Source: 62-47 sp051954235
GTDB taxonomy: Bacteria > Pseudomonadota > Alphaproteobacteria > Rhizobiales > Xanthobacteraceae
Assembly (NCBI GenBank): GCA_051954235.1
Contig: JBQCHY010000056.1
Location: 183,549 to 247,548, forward strand
Direction: 5' to 3'
DNA length: 64,000 bases
The notes under the pieces are model-generated. The model saw nothing but the letters and a program-made list of their open reading frames with translations, did not search any database and was not told the origin of the DNA. A program made the position numbers and the translations under genes. This document shows, one piece after another, positions 45,516 through 54,077 of the stretch (positions are counted from its first letter, which is position 1; each line of letters begins with the position of its first letter).

Positions 45516-45650
45516 GTGCAGAGATTGCGCGCTGAAGGCGTCAAGTCCTTCCTGGCAATCCTGCGTGCTGACCACAACAGCGCACTATTGCAAAAAGCTG
45601 GCCAAGCCGAGTCCGCCGCTCGTATAGAGGCCTGGATCAGTTCGACATAA
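45516..45650 (+). CDS. Possible small downstream ORF or 3' remnant
   Basis: An open frame of about 44 codons (GTG45516 to 45650) encodes RLRAEGVKSFLAILRADHNS and AARIEAWISST, a plausible amphipathic helix pair. It begins 11 bases after the 138-aa gene stop and in a different frame. It has no convincing ribosome site and may be a fragment of a longer former gene or chance. The rest of the 45651-45809 stretch shows nothing. Confidence 0.2.
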   Translation: MQRLRAEGVKSFLAILRADHNSALLQKAGQAESAARIEAWISST

Positions 45651-45809
45651 CCGCACGCGCAAATGGCCCATGTTCGATCGCGGTTCGGTAACGCAGACAC
45701 TCAGGCAAGCGCAATACCGTGGACGGAAAGTCTCTGATTTAAATCAATGGTGGCGTACACCAGCGCCGATCCGCACCGATCAGAAGCAATGATCTGCAAT
45801 GGAAGCGCG

Positions 45810-45832
45810 GCGAGCCGAACTAAGCGGCTCGC
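45810..45832 (-). terminator. Hairpin after the DUF1236 gene
   Basis: GCGAGCCG and CGGCTCGC pair perfectly (8 bp) around a 7-base loop, 21 bases past the DUF1236 stop. A T-run is lacking on the minus strand, so it is a weak terminator candidate. Confidence 0.35.
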
Positions 45833-45852
45833 TTGCTAACTCTGAATCGGAG

Positions 45853-46197
45853 CTAATCGATAACTTGAACGACGCGTCGGCTTCCAGGATCGACGAGAAC
45901 GACGTCGTCGCCCGAATAGACGTAGCGGTACGTGTGCAGCGAAGGACCCCAATCCTCAGGAACCGCATGAAGTTCGACGTCCGCAGGCAGAACAGTGCCG
46001 ACAGCAACCTTCTCCTTCACCACCACCGGACGAACCTTGTGCTCAGTGATGTACGTCCTGATCCTTGTGCGCTGCTCGGGCGCAACCGTCACCGTCGCAG
46101 AATTCGCGGCGCCGGTCGTCGTTACTGTGGTTGTTTGACAGAATGCAGGCGATGCCATCGTCAACGCAGTAATCGCGGCCAAGTAAACAAGCTTCAT
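45853..46197 (-). CDS. DUF1236-type exported protein
   Basis: A 114-aa periplasmic protein with a signal peptide (MKLVYLAAITALTMASPAFC). The mature part has APEQRTRIRTYITEHKVRPV and the family ending VYSGDDVVLVDPGSRRVVQV, typical of DUF1236 proteins common in Bradyrhizobium relatives. ATG46197 has GAGGAGAG directly upstream; the frame extends further to 46278 without a better start. Function is unknown, and it is likely a small envelope or stress protein. It is probably unrelated to the T6SS. Confidence 0.8.
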   Translation of the reverse strand: MKLVYLAAITALTMASPAFCQTTTVTTTGAANSATVTVAPEQRTRIRTYITEHKVRPVVVKEKVAVGTVLPADVELHAVPEDWGPSLHTYRYVYSGDDVVLVDPGSRRVVQVID

Positions 46198-46376
46198 TGT
46201 GCTCTCCTCGTGAACAATCTGGCCAAATGCCAGATCAGCAACTCGGGAGGAAATTGAATGTTCCTCGAAGGGCCGCATTAGGGAGCGATGATTATCGCTC
46301 CTCGACGACCAGACGTTCGGAACTTTAAACGTCGAAACTTATTAGCAGGCAGACCGCTACTCGCGGAGCTGCAGAT

Positions 46377-46610
46377 ATGCCTGTCGTTATCATATCAGTT
46401 TTAACATCGGTTCTTCTCTTCAGCCTGATCGGGCTGTTTCCTCCACGGGCCAACAATCCGTCTGCCAGCAGCACTCGCTCGGAATTCAATACGAGTTTGC
46501 TACGGCAGATGGCGGCGCGCGGCACAAAGGCGCCAATGCCAGTTCATCCCGGGAACAAAATTATCGAGGCGGGATTTCTTTCTGCTCTGAACCACAGGAG
46601 TTTGAATTGA
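46377..46610 (+). CDS. Small single-pass membrane protein
   Basis: A 77-aa protein with an N-terminal hydrophobic helix (VVIISVLTSVLLFSLIGLF) and a polar, Ser/Arg-rich tail. GGAG eight bases before ATG46377 supports translation. It is divergent from the DUF1236 gene with 179 bases between. I do not recognise the family, and it could be a chance frame. Confidence 0.35.
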   Translation: MPVVIISVLTSVLLFSLIGLFPPRANNPSASSTRSEFNTSLLRQMAARGTKAPMPVHPGNKIIEAGFLSALNHRSLN

Positions 46611-46761
46611 AGAATTATCGCTTGTTCTGATCTTGGCCGGTTCGATCTCGTCCTGTTCGTATCGTGGCTTGATACGCAATCCTCGCACCGCTGAGCAAAC
46701 TGTAGATGCGCCGCAAAGCCGTCCGGAAAATTTTAGCATTGCATAAGACGTTTCGCCGTTC

Positions 46762-46789
46762 CATGACATCGCCTGTTGACGATGTCATG
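46762..46789. repeat. 10-bp inverted repeat in the intergenic region before bkd
   Basis: CATGACATCG and CGATGTCATG form a perfect stem around an 8-base loop. It lies about 260 bases before bkdA1 and may be an operator, a hairpin or a terminator. No T-run follows. Apart from this and the small ORF at 46885-47022, the 46611-47047 stretch holds nothing that I can support. Confidence 0.35.
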
Positions 46790-46884
46790 CCGTATCTCGA
46801 CTGAACCGCGGCTCCCGCCTTTGACATTCCTAAGCCCTCCCATGTTTTGGAAGAAACGGCATCGCTCGGAAGGTAGGGTTTCTC

Positions 46885-47022
46885 ATGGGAGCGGCACTAT
46901 CGAAGCTCCTAACACGTGCCAAGCGCTATCTACTTGCAAATGGCCGAATGGTTGCCATCTTAGAAGACGCACCTTCCTTCGCCTTGCGGATCGACTTTCC
47001 GCGACGGATCAATGCGTGTTGA
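46885..47022 (+). CDS. Small ORF in the leader of the bkd operon
   Basis: A 45-aa frame from ATG46885 to TGA47022 encodes MGAALSKLLTRAKRYLLANG, continues with MVAILEDAPSFALRIDF and ends in RRINAC. AGGTAGGG lies at ribosome-binding distance. It ends 25 bases before bkdA1 in the same direction. It contains few branched-chain codons beyond ordinary Leu/Ile, so a leader attenuator is not obvious. A small protein or a chance frame are both possible. Confidence 0.35.
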   Translation: MGAALSKLLTRAKRYLLANGRMVAILEDAPSFALRIDFPRRINAC

Positions 47023-47047
47023 AGGCAACGCGACAGGACGGCACGAA

Positions 47048-48280
47048 ATGAGCGACCATGCTCCGCTGACCTTGCGCGTCCCCGAACCGGCGGTTCGCCC
47101 CGGGGGCACGCCGGATTTTTCCAGCGTCCGCATTCCAAAGGCCGGATCGGTCGCGCGCCCGCCGGTTGACGCCGATCCGGAATCGATCCGCGACCTCGCT
47201 TACTCGATCATTCGCGTTCTCAACCGCGACGGTGAAGCGGTCGGTCCGTGGGCCGGCCTTCTGAGCGACAGCGAACTGCTCGACGGCCTGCGTCACATGA
47301 TGACCTTGCGAGCGTTCGATGCCCGCATGCTGATGGCGCAACGGCAGGGCAAGACATCTTTTTATATGCAACACATGGGCGAGGAAGCCGTGAGCTGCGC
47401 CTTTCGCAAAGCGCTGGCTCCCGGCGACATGAATTTTCCGACCTATCGGCAGGCCGGTCTGCTGATCGCGGACGGCTATCCGCTCGTCGACATGATGAAT
47501 CAGATTTATTCGAACGAGCGCGATCCCCTGAAGGGCCGGCAGATGCCGGTGCTCTATTCATCGCGGAAGAACGGCTTCTTCTCCGTGTCGGGCAATCTGG
47601 CGACGCAGTATATCCAGGCGGTCGGCTGGGCGATGGCGTCAGCAATCAAGAACGATACCCGCATTGCCGTCGGCTGGATCGGTGACGGATCGACCGCCGA
47701 ATCCGATTTCCACGCGGCGCTGGTGTTCGCCTCGACCTACAAGGCGCCGGTGGTTTTGAACATCGTCAACAATCAGTGGGCTATTTCGACCTTTCAAGGG
47801 ATCGCGCGCGGCGGTTCCGGCACCTTCGCCGCGCGCGGCCTCGGTTTCGGAATTCCGGCGCTGCGGGTCGACGGCAACGATTACCTCGCAGTGTATGCCG
47901 TTGCGCGATGGGCCATCGAACGCGCACGGCGCAATCTCGGCCCGACGCTGATCGAACACGTTACCTACCGGGTCGGTGCTCACTCCACCTCCGACGATCC
48001 CTCTGCCTACCGCCCGAAGACCGAGTCGGATGCCTGGCCGCTCGGCGATCCCGTTATTCGCCTGAAAAACCACCTGATCGTGCGCGGCGTGTGGTCGGAG
48101 GAGCGCCACAAGCAGGCCGAGGCGGAAATTCTCGACACCGTGATTGCCGCGCAGAAAGAGGCCGAGCAGCATGGCACGCTGCATGCCGGCGGTCAGCCTT
48201 CGGTGCGCGATATGTTCGAGGGCGTTTATGCGCAGACGCCGCCGCACTTGCGCCGCCAGCGTCATGAGGTGGGGATCTGA
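47048..48280 (+). CDS. bkdA1: Branched-chain 2-oxoacid dehydrogenase E1 alpha
   Basis: A 410-aa E1 alpha subunit, the same length as Pseudomonas BkdA1. It decarboxylates 2-oxo acids of Val, Leu and Ile with thiamin diphosphate. Family stretches are VPEPAVRPGGTPDFS, SFYMQHMGEEAVS, FPTYRQAGLLI, SNERDPLKGRQMPV, and the ThDP motif GDGSTAESDFH ending in NNQWAIS. The phosphorylation-loop-like YRVGAHSTSDDPSAYR is present. It starts at ATG47048, two bases separate it from bkdA2, and it heads the operon. Confidence 0.95.
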   Translation: MSDHAPLTLRVPEPAVRPGGTPDFSSVRIPKAGSVARPPVDADPESIRDLAYSIIRVLNRDGEAVGPWAGLLSDSELLDGLRHMMTLRAFDARMLMAQRQGKTSFYMQHMGEEAVSCAFRKALAPGDMNFPTYRQAGLLIADGYPLVDMMNQIYSNERDPLKGRQMPVLYSSRKNGFFSVSGNLATQYIQAVGWAMASAIKNDTRIAVGWIGDGSTAESDFHAALVFASTYKAPVVLNIVNNQWAISTFQGIARGGSGTFAARGLGFGIPALRVDGNDYLAVYAVARWAIERARRNLGPTLIEHVTYRVGAHSTSDDPSAYRPKTESDAWPLGDPVIRLKNHLIVRGVWSEERHKQAEAEILDTVIAAQKEAEQHGTLHAGGQPSVRDMFEGVYAQTPPHLRRQRHEVGI

Positions 48281-48282
48281 CC

Positions 48283-49296
48283 ATGCCTCGCAAGACCATG
48301 ATCGAGGCGATCCGCGACGCGATGGACGTGATGATGGCACGCGATGCCAACGTCGTCGTCTTCGGCGAGGATGTCGGATATTTCGGCGGCGTATTCCGGG
48401 CCACCCAGGGCTTGCAGGCGAAGTACGGCCAAAGCCGCTGCTTCGACGCTCCGATCAATGAATCCGGAATTGTCGGGACCGCGATCGGCATGGCCGCTTA
48501 TGGACTGCGGCCCTGCGTCGAGATTCAGTTCGCCGACTACATGTATCCGGGCTATGACCAGATCGTGTCGGAGGCCGCTCGCCTGCGCTACCGCTCGAAC
48601 GGCGATTTCACTTGTCCGCTTGTAGTGCGCATGCCGACCGGCGGCGGCATCTCTGGCGGACAAACCCACAGCCAAAGTCCGGAGGCTCTGTTCACGCACG
48701 TCTCCGGCCTCAAGACCGTTGTGCCGTCGTCACCGCGCGATGCAAAGGGGCTTTTGATCGCCGCCATCGAAGACCCCGATCCGGTGATCTTTCTGGAGCC
48801 GAAGCGGCTTTATAACGGACCGTTCGATGGCCACTACGATCGGCCGGTGACGCCGTGGTCGAAACACGAACTCGCTGAAGTCCCCGACGGTCATTACACC
48901 ATCCCACTTGGCAAGGCCGCGATCCGGCGGGAAGGCACGGACCTCACCGTCCTCGCTTATGGCACGATGGTTCATGTCGCGATGGCGGCCGCAACCGAAA
49001 CCGGCGTCGATGCCGAGATCATCGATCTGAGAACCCTCGTGCCGCTTGATCTGGAAACCATCGCGACATCGGTGCGCAAGACCGGCCGCTGCGTGATTGT
49101 CCACGAGGCAACGCTGACGTCCGGATTCGGCGCGGAGTTGTCCGCGCTGGTTCAGGAAACCTGCTTCTATCACCTCGAAGCGCCAATCAAACGCGTGACG
49201 GGATGGGACACGCCCTATCCTCACGCACAGGAATGGGATTACTTCCCCGGCCCCGCCCGGCTCGGCCGGGCGCTGCTCGAAACGATGGAGCAGTGA
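48283..49296 (+). CDS. bkdA2: Branched-chain 2-oxoacid dehydrogenase E1 beta
   Basis: A 337-aa E1 beta subunit. Family stretches are MIEAIRDAMDVMMARDANVV, FGEDVGYFGGVFRAT, FDAPINESGIVGTAIGMA, FADYMYPGYDQIVSEAARLRYR, and the C-terminal HEATLTSGFGAELSALVQE. It completes the heterotetrameric ThDP enzyme with BkdA1. It starts two bases after bkdA1 and ends one base before bkdB, so it is tightly coupled. Confidence 0.95.
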   Translation: MPRKTMIEAIRDAMDVMMARDANVVVFGEDVGYFGGVFRATQGLQAKYGQSRCFDAPINESGIVGTAIGMAAYGLRPCVEIQFADYMYPGYDQIVSEAARLRYRSNGDFTCPLVVRMPTGGGISGGQTHSQSPEALFTHVSGLKTVVPSSPRDAKGLLIAAIEDPDPVIFLEPKRLYNGPFDGHYDRPVTPWSKHELAEVPDGHYTIPLGKAAIRREGTDLTVLAYGTMVHVAMAAATETGVDAEIIDLRTLVPLDLETIATSVRKTGRCVIVHEATLTSGFGAELSALVQETCFYHLEAPIKRVTGWDTPYPHAQEWDYFPGPARLGRALLETMEQ

Positions 49297-49297
49297 C

Positions 49298-50620
49298 ATG
49301 GGCGAACGCGCGATCAAGCTGCCCGACATCGGCGAAGGCGTCGCCGAAGCCGAACTGGTCGAGTGGCACGTCAAGCCGGGCGATATCGTTCGCGAAGACA
49401 CGCTGCTTGCGGCAGTCATGACGGATAAGGCAACCGTGGAGATTCCCTCGCCGGTCGAAGGTGAAGTGATCTGGCTCGGCGCCAAGATCGGCGATGTTGT
49501 AGCCATCGGCTCTGAACTCGTGCGTCTCAAGGTGGCCGGCGACGATGCGACGATCCCGACATCGACCACGGCCGACGCGCCCGCGCCGCCGCCAGCCCCG
49601 CATGCACCGGAAGCCGACCAGCCGGAACGACCGGCGGCTGCGCGAAGCCGTGCGGCTCCCGCCCCCGAGGTGACGCATGCGACGAGGCCACGACAGCACC
49701 CGGCATCAGGCGTGGTTTGGGGTACACCGCGCCACGAGGGTGAGAAGCCGATCGCTTCGCCCGCGGTGCGGCAGCGGGCTCGCGACGCCGGCATCGATCT
49801 ACGTCAGGTCGCGGGTACTGGACCGGCGGGCCGCATCACCCACGACGATCTCGATGCCTTCGTCGCGCGTGGGCCGAGCGTGGCTCCATCGCGTGGCCTC
49901 CGGGCTCAAACCGCGATCCACGACGTCAAACTGGTCGGCCTGCGCCGCCGCATCGCCGAGAAAATGGCGGTGGCTCACGCGCATATTCCTCACATCACTT
50001 ACGTCGAGGAAATCGACGTCACCGCGCTCGAGGAGCTGCGCGCCGTCCTCAACAGCGACAAGCATGCGGAGCAGCCTCGGCTGACGCTGTTGCCGTTCCT
50101 GATGCGCGCGATCGTGCGCGCGGTCGCTGAGCAGCCGCAACTCAATGCGCTCTATGACGATGCCGCCGGCATCCTGCACCAACATGCCGGCGTACATATC
50201 GGTATCGCCGCCCAGACCGCGAGCGGCCTGATGGTGCCGGTGGTGCGGCACGCCGAGGCACTGGGCCTCTGGGCCTGCGCGGCGGAAGCCGCTCGCGTCG
50301 CCGAGGCCGCCCGGACCGGCACCGCCCCCCGCGAGACGTTGAGCGGCTCGACCATCACCATCACCTCGCTCGGCGCGATGGGCGGCGTAGTTTCGACGCC
50401 GATCATCAATCATCCGGAGGTCGCGATCGTCGGCGTCAACAAGATCATGGTGCGCCCGGTCTGGAACGGCTCGGCGTTCCTCCCGCGCAAGATGATGAAC
50501 TTGTCGTCGAGCTTCGACCATCGCGTCGTTGACGGCTGGGATGCGGCTAAGTTCGTCCAGCGCATCAAGACACTGCTCGAAACACCGGCGCTGATTTTCA
50601 TGGAAGGCCATGAGCCATGA
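49298..50620 (+). CDS. bkdB: Branched-chain 2-oxoacid dehydrogenase E2 (lipoyl transacylase)
   Basis: A 440-aa E2 core protein. It has one lipoyl domain (MTDKATVEIPSP, lipoyl Lys near residue 45), a Pro/Ala-rich linker, an E3-binding domain (ASPAVRQRARDAGIDLRQV, about 150-185) and a catalytic acyltransferase domain ending with SSFDHRVVDGWDAAKF, where His and Asp are catalytic. It moves the branched acyl group to CoA. Its stop overlaps the lpdV start (ATGA-type overlap at 50617-50620). Confidence 0.95.
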   Translation: MGERAIKLPDIGEGVAEAELVEWHVKPGDIVREDTLLAAVMTDKATVEIPSPVEGEVIWLGAKIGDVVAIGSELVRLKVAGDDATIPTSTTADAPAPPPAPHAPEADQPERPAAARSRAAPAPEVTHATRPRQHPASGVVWGTPRHEGEKPIASPAVRQRARDAGIDLRQVAGTGPAGRITHDDLDAFVARGPSVAPSRGLRAQTAIHDVKLVGLRRRIAEKMAVAHAHIPHITYVEEIDVTALEELRAVLNSDKHAEQPRLTLLPFLMRAIVRAVAEQPQLNALYDDAAGILHQHAGVHIGIAAQTASGLMVPVVRHAEALGLWACAAEAARVAEAARTGTAPRETLSGSTITITSLGAMGGVVSTPIINHPEVAIVGVNKIMVRPVWNGSAFLPRKMMNLSSSFDHRVVDGWDAAKFVQRIKTLLETPALIFMEGHEP

Positions 50621-52059
50621 AAGCGATGTCCTGCAAGCTCCTGGTGATCGGTGCGGGTCCGGGCGGCTATGTCTGCGCGACACGCGCCGGCCAGCGCGGC
50701 ATCGACACGGTGATCGTGGAGGCCGGGAAACCGGGCGGCACCTGCCTCAATATCGGCTGCATTCCGTCGAAAGCGCTGATCCATGCCGCAGACGAATATC
50801 AGAAGGCCGCGCGGTTCGCCGCGGGCGATAATCCGCTCGGCATCCGCACGAACGAAGCTCGGATCGACCTTGCCACAACCATGGTGTGGAAGGACGAGAT
50901 TGTCGGCCGCCTCAACGGTGGCGTCGCCGGATTGCTGAAGCATGCCGCCGTGAAGGTGGTCGAAGGCTGGGCGCGGTTTCGCGACGGCAAGACCGTGGAG
51001 GTCGAAACCGAAACCGGCCTTCAGGTGATCCACGCCGAGCAGGTGGTGATCGCAACCGGCTCCCAACCGGTCGAACTCGCCGCGCTGCCGTTCAGCGGGC
51101 GGGTGATATCTTCAACCGAAGCGCTGGCGCTGCGGCAGATCCCGCGCCGGATGGTGGTGGTCGGCGCCGGCTACATCGGGCTCGAGCTGGGCACCGCCTT
51201 CGCCAAGATGGGCGCTCATGTCACCATCGTCGAAGCGCTCCCGCGCATTCTGCCGCAATACGACGCCGCACTGACACGGCCAGTCGAAATGCGACTGCGT
51301 CAACTCGGCGTCGACATCCTAACAGACGCAAAAGCAACCGGGCTGACGCCTGCCGGCGATGGTCTGACTGTCGAAACCTCCGACGGGCAACGCAAGGAGC
51401 TCTCTGCTGACAATATTCTCGTCGCCGTCGGCCGCGCACCGCTTACGGCGGATTGGGGCCTCGAGGCCATCGACCTCGACATGGAGGGCCCGTTTCTGCG
51501 CATCGACGAACGCTGCCGTACGTCGATGCGGGACATCTACGCCATTGGCGATGTCACCGGCGAGCCGATGCTGGCTCACCGGGCCTCGGCCCAGGGCGAA
51601 ATGGTGGCGAGGATCATCGCCGGCGAAAAGCGAAGCTGGGACAGCATGTGCATTCCCGCGATCTGTTTCACTGATCCCGAAATCGTCGTCGCCGGACTCT
51701 CACCAGACACCGCAAGAGCAACCGGCATCGATATCCGGATCGGGATGTCTCCCTTCCAAGCCAATGGCCGGGCGCTGACGTTGGAACAAGACGCAGGCTT
51801 CATCCGCGTTGTCGCACGCGCGGACAATCATCTCATCCTCGGCATTCAGGGCGTTGGCGCCAGCATCGCCGAATTATCCGCGACTTTCAGCACGGCCATC
51901 GAGATGGGCGCGCGCCTCGAAGACATAGCTGCAATCATTCACGCACATCCTACCCAGAGCGAAACTCTGATGGAGGCGGCCCGCAGCGCCTTGAATCATT
52001 CCTTGGATCATTCGCGGCAGAACCATCTGCCTCAGGTTCACATGCAACCTACGCAGTAG
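50617..52059 (+). CDS. lpdV: Dihydrolipoamide dehydrogenase E3
   Basis: A 480-aa flavoprotein that reoxidises the E2 lipoyl groups with NAD+. The FAD motif GAGPGGYVCATRAGQRG is followed by the redox disulfide in GGTCLNIGCIPSKAL. The NAD-binding motif is VVVGAGYIGLELGTAFAKMG, and the His-Glu pair of the dimer interface is in AIIHAHPTQSE. Being the last bkd gene, it fits the operon-specific LpdV rather than the general Lpd. It ends the operon. Confidence 0.93.
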   Translation: MKAMSCKLLVIGAGPGGYVCATRAGQRGIDTVIVEAGKPGGTCLNIGCIPSKALIHAADEYQKAARFAAGDNPLGIRTNEARIDLATTMVWKDEIVGRLNGGVAGLLKHAAVKVVEGWARFRDGKTVEVETETGLQVIHAEQVVIATGSQPVELAALPFSGRVISSTEALALRQIPRRMVVVGAGYIGLELGTAFAKMGAHVTIVEALPRILPQYDAALTRPVEMRLRQLGVDILTDAKATGLTPAGDGLTVETSDGQRKELSADNILVAVGRAPLTADWGLEAIDLDMEGPFLRIDERCRTSMRDIYAIGDVTGEPMLAHRASAQGEMVARIIAGEKRSWDSMCIPAICFTDPEIVVAGLSPDTARATGIDIRIGMSPFQANGRALTLEQDAGFIRVVARADNHLILGIQGVGASIAELSATFSTAIEMGARLEDIAAIIHAHPTQSETLMEAARSALNHSLDHSRQNHLPQVHMQPTQ

Positions 52060-52101
52060 ATGATCGTGCGAAAGCATAACGTTTGCTTCTGAGACGCTCC
52101 T

Positions 52102-52176
52102 CAATCCGCCGATCGTAAACAAGCCGATAAACGCGAGCGCATAGAGCATCGGCGCATCGAACCAAGCGGACGTTCC
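52102..52176 (-). pseudogene. Fragment resembling cytochrome c oxidase subunit I
   Basis: About 25 codons on the minus strand read WFDAPMLYALAFIGLFTIGG, close to the conserved transmembrane segment of CoxI/CtaD ('F-x-T/A-PML-x-A-x-G/A-F-x-x-LFT-x-GG'). Outside this stretch the similarity ends and no start or heme ligands remain. It sits between lpdV and treZ. It is probably a relic of a rearranged oxidase gene; a chance match is less likely. The rest of the 52060-52310 gap is unassigned. Confidence 0.45.
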
Positions 52177-52310
52177 TGTCGCATTCATCACGCACTGAAT
52201 TACCTGTCGACACACGCTTCTGACGAAGGAACTATCAATCCGTCGAAACATTGCCTTGCCAGGCACGATTTGTTCAGGACCCGGTTGCATTTCCAGTCAA
52301 CGAGAACTGC

Positions 52311-54077
52311 ATGGCTCACCCAAAATTCGGTGCCACGATCGGAGATGATGGCGTAACTTTCCGTTTGTGGGCGCCCACTGCAAAGCGCGTCAAAGCGATA
52401 CTCGATGTCCCACACGATATGCAACGACTCGATGACGGGTGGTTCGCCACCACAATTGCCACCGCGACTCCCGGTTCGCGCTACAAGTTTCGGATCGACG
52501 ACGAAATGGAGGTTCCAGATCCCGCGTCTCACTATCAGCCAGACGGTGTTTTCGCTCCCAGCGAGGTGATCGACCACCGCAGCTATCGTTGGCGCGCAAT
52601 TGAATGGCGCGGGCGACCGTGGGAAGAGACGATCGTTCTTGAGGCTCATGTCGGCACATTCATGACCGCAGGAACCTATCGTGCGATGATCGAAAAGCTC
52701 GATCATCTGGTGGCGACAGGAATAACCGCGCTGGAACTGATGCCGCTGGCAGATTTCCCCGGCCGACGCAACTGGGGCTACGACGGCGTGTTATGGTATG
52801 CACCGGCGAACATCTACGGACGGCCCGATGACTTGAAGACTTTGATCGACGAAGCCCATCTGCGCGGCCTGATGGTTTTTCTCGACGTCGTCTACAATCA
52901 TTTCGGGCCGGAGGGCAATTTCCTGGGCCGCTATGCGCCGGCCTTCTTTTCGCCTGCTGCGACACCTTGGAGTAACGCCATCGATTATCGCATCCCGCAA
53001 GTGCGGCAGTTCGCGATTCAAAATGCGCTCGCATGGTTGGACAACTACAAATTCGATGGGCTTCGTCTCGATGCAGTCCATGCCATTGTCGAACCAGGCG
53101 ATCCGCCGTTCCTTGCTGAATTGAGTCGACAGGTCGGCCGTTTCGCCGAAGCCAGCCAACGGACGATTCATCTCATTCTCGAGAACGACGACAATCGCGC
53201 CACGATGCTCGATCCATTGACCGACCCGCCGAATGGACGTTATCGCGCGCAGTGGAACGATGACTATCATCACGCCTGGCACGCCCTGCTGACGAGTGAG
53301 AATGCCGGCTATTATCAGGATTATCCCGATCCCCATCGCGATATCGCGCGCGCCCTCGGTGCCGGATTCATCTATCAGGGAGAAGCATCGAAGCATCGCG
53401 GTGGGGCGCAACGCGGCGAACCCAGTCAAGACCTGCCGCCGATGTCCTTCGTCACTTTTCTGCAAAACCACGACCAGATCGGCAATCGCGCATTCGGCGA
53501 CAGACTCGAGACAATAGCCGAGCCTGCCGCAATGGAAGCCGCGTTGGCAATCACGCTGCTCGCACCGATGCCGCCGATGCTGTTCTTGGGCGAGGAATGG
53601 GGCTCGCGTGCCCCCTTCCCGTTCTTTTGCGATTTTGCGGAGGACCTTGCCGAGGCGGTGCGCCAAGGACGCCGCCGCGAATTCGAAGCGGCCTACGCAG
53701 CCCATGGCAACGAAATTCCCGACCCGCTCGATGAAGCGACATTCCGCAGTGCCCGCCTCGATTGGCGCGAACTCGCCTCGCTCGCTGCTCAACAGCGGCT
53801 GTCGCTGGTGCGGCGGCTTCTGACCGTTCGCAAGGAACGCATCGTGCCGCACCTGGCTACGGCCCAGTTCGGCGATGCCGACATATCCGCAGGAGGTTTA
53901 TTATCGGCGCACTGGAAGCTCGGTGAGAATGAATCGCTCACGCTGCGCGCCAATATTTCCGGGACTGCGATCTTCGCTCCCGCGGAGCCGATCTCCTCGA
54001 GCAAGGTGATATGGGGCGATCCAAACCGAGACGCGATGGCACCGTGGTCCGTCATCTGGACGACAGGAGGCCGTTGA
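52311..54077 (+). CDS. treZ: Malto-oligosyltrehalose trehalohydrolase TreZ
   Basis: A 588-aa GH13 enzyme that releases trehalose from the maltooligosyl trehalose made by TreY. It has an N-terminal CBM48-like beta domain (GVTFRLWAPTAKRVK), then the barrel with GLMVFLDVVYNHFGPEG, the nucleophile Asp in FDGLRLDAVHAI, the acid Glu in HLILENDDN and FLQNHDQIGNR. ATG52311 fits the family start MAHPKFGATIGDDG. It ends immediately before treY. The overall length is normal. Confidence 0.95.
   Translation: MAHPKFGATIGDDGVTFRLWAPTAKRVKAILDVPHDMQRLDDGWFATTIATATPGSRYKFRIDDEMEVPDPASHYQPDGVFAPSEVIDHRSYRWRAIEWRGRPWEETIVLEAHVGTFMTAGTYRAMIEKLDHLVATGITALELMPLADFPGRRNWGYDGVLWYAPANIYGRPDDLKTLIDEAHLRGLMVFLDVVYNHFGPEGNFLGRYAPAFFSPAATPWSNAIDYRIPQVRQFAIQNALAWLDNYKFDGLRLDAVHAIVEPGDPPFLAELSRQVGRFAEASQRTIHLILENDDNRATMLDPLTDPPNGRYRAQWNDDYHHAWHALLTSENAGYYQDYPDPHRDIARALGAGFIYQGEASKHRGGAQRGEPSQDLPPMSFVTFLQNHDQIGNRAFGDRLETIAEPAAMEAALAITLLAPMPPMLFLGEEWGSRAPFPFFCDFAEDLAEAVRQGRRREFEAAYAAHGNEIPDPLDEATFRSARLDWRELASLAAQQRLSLVRRLLTVRKERIVPHLATAQFGDADISAGGLLSAHWKLGENESLTLRANISGTAIFAPAEPISSSKVIWGDPNRDAMAPWSVIWTTGGR

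Noticed and set aside
46762..46789. Hairpin before bkd as a rho-independent terminator
   Set aside because: There is no T-run and no clear gene ending just before it, so it is listed only as a repeat.
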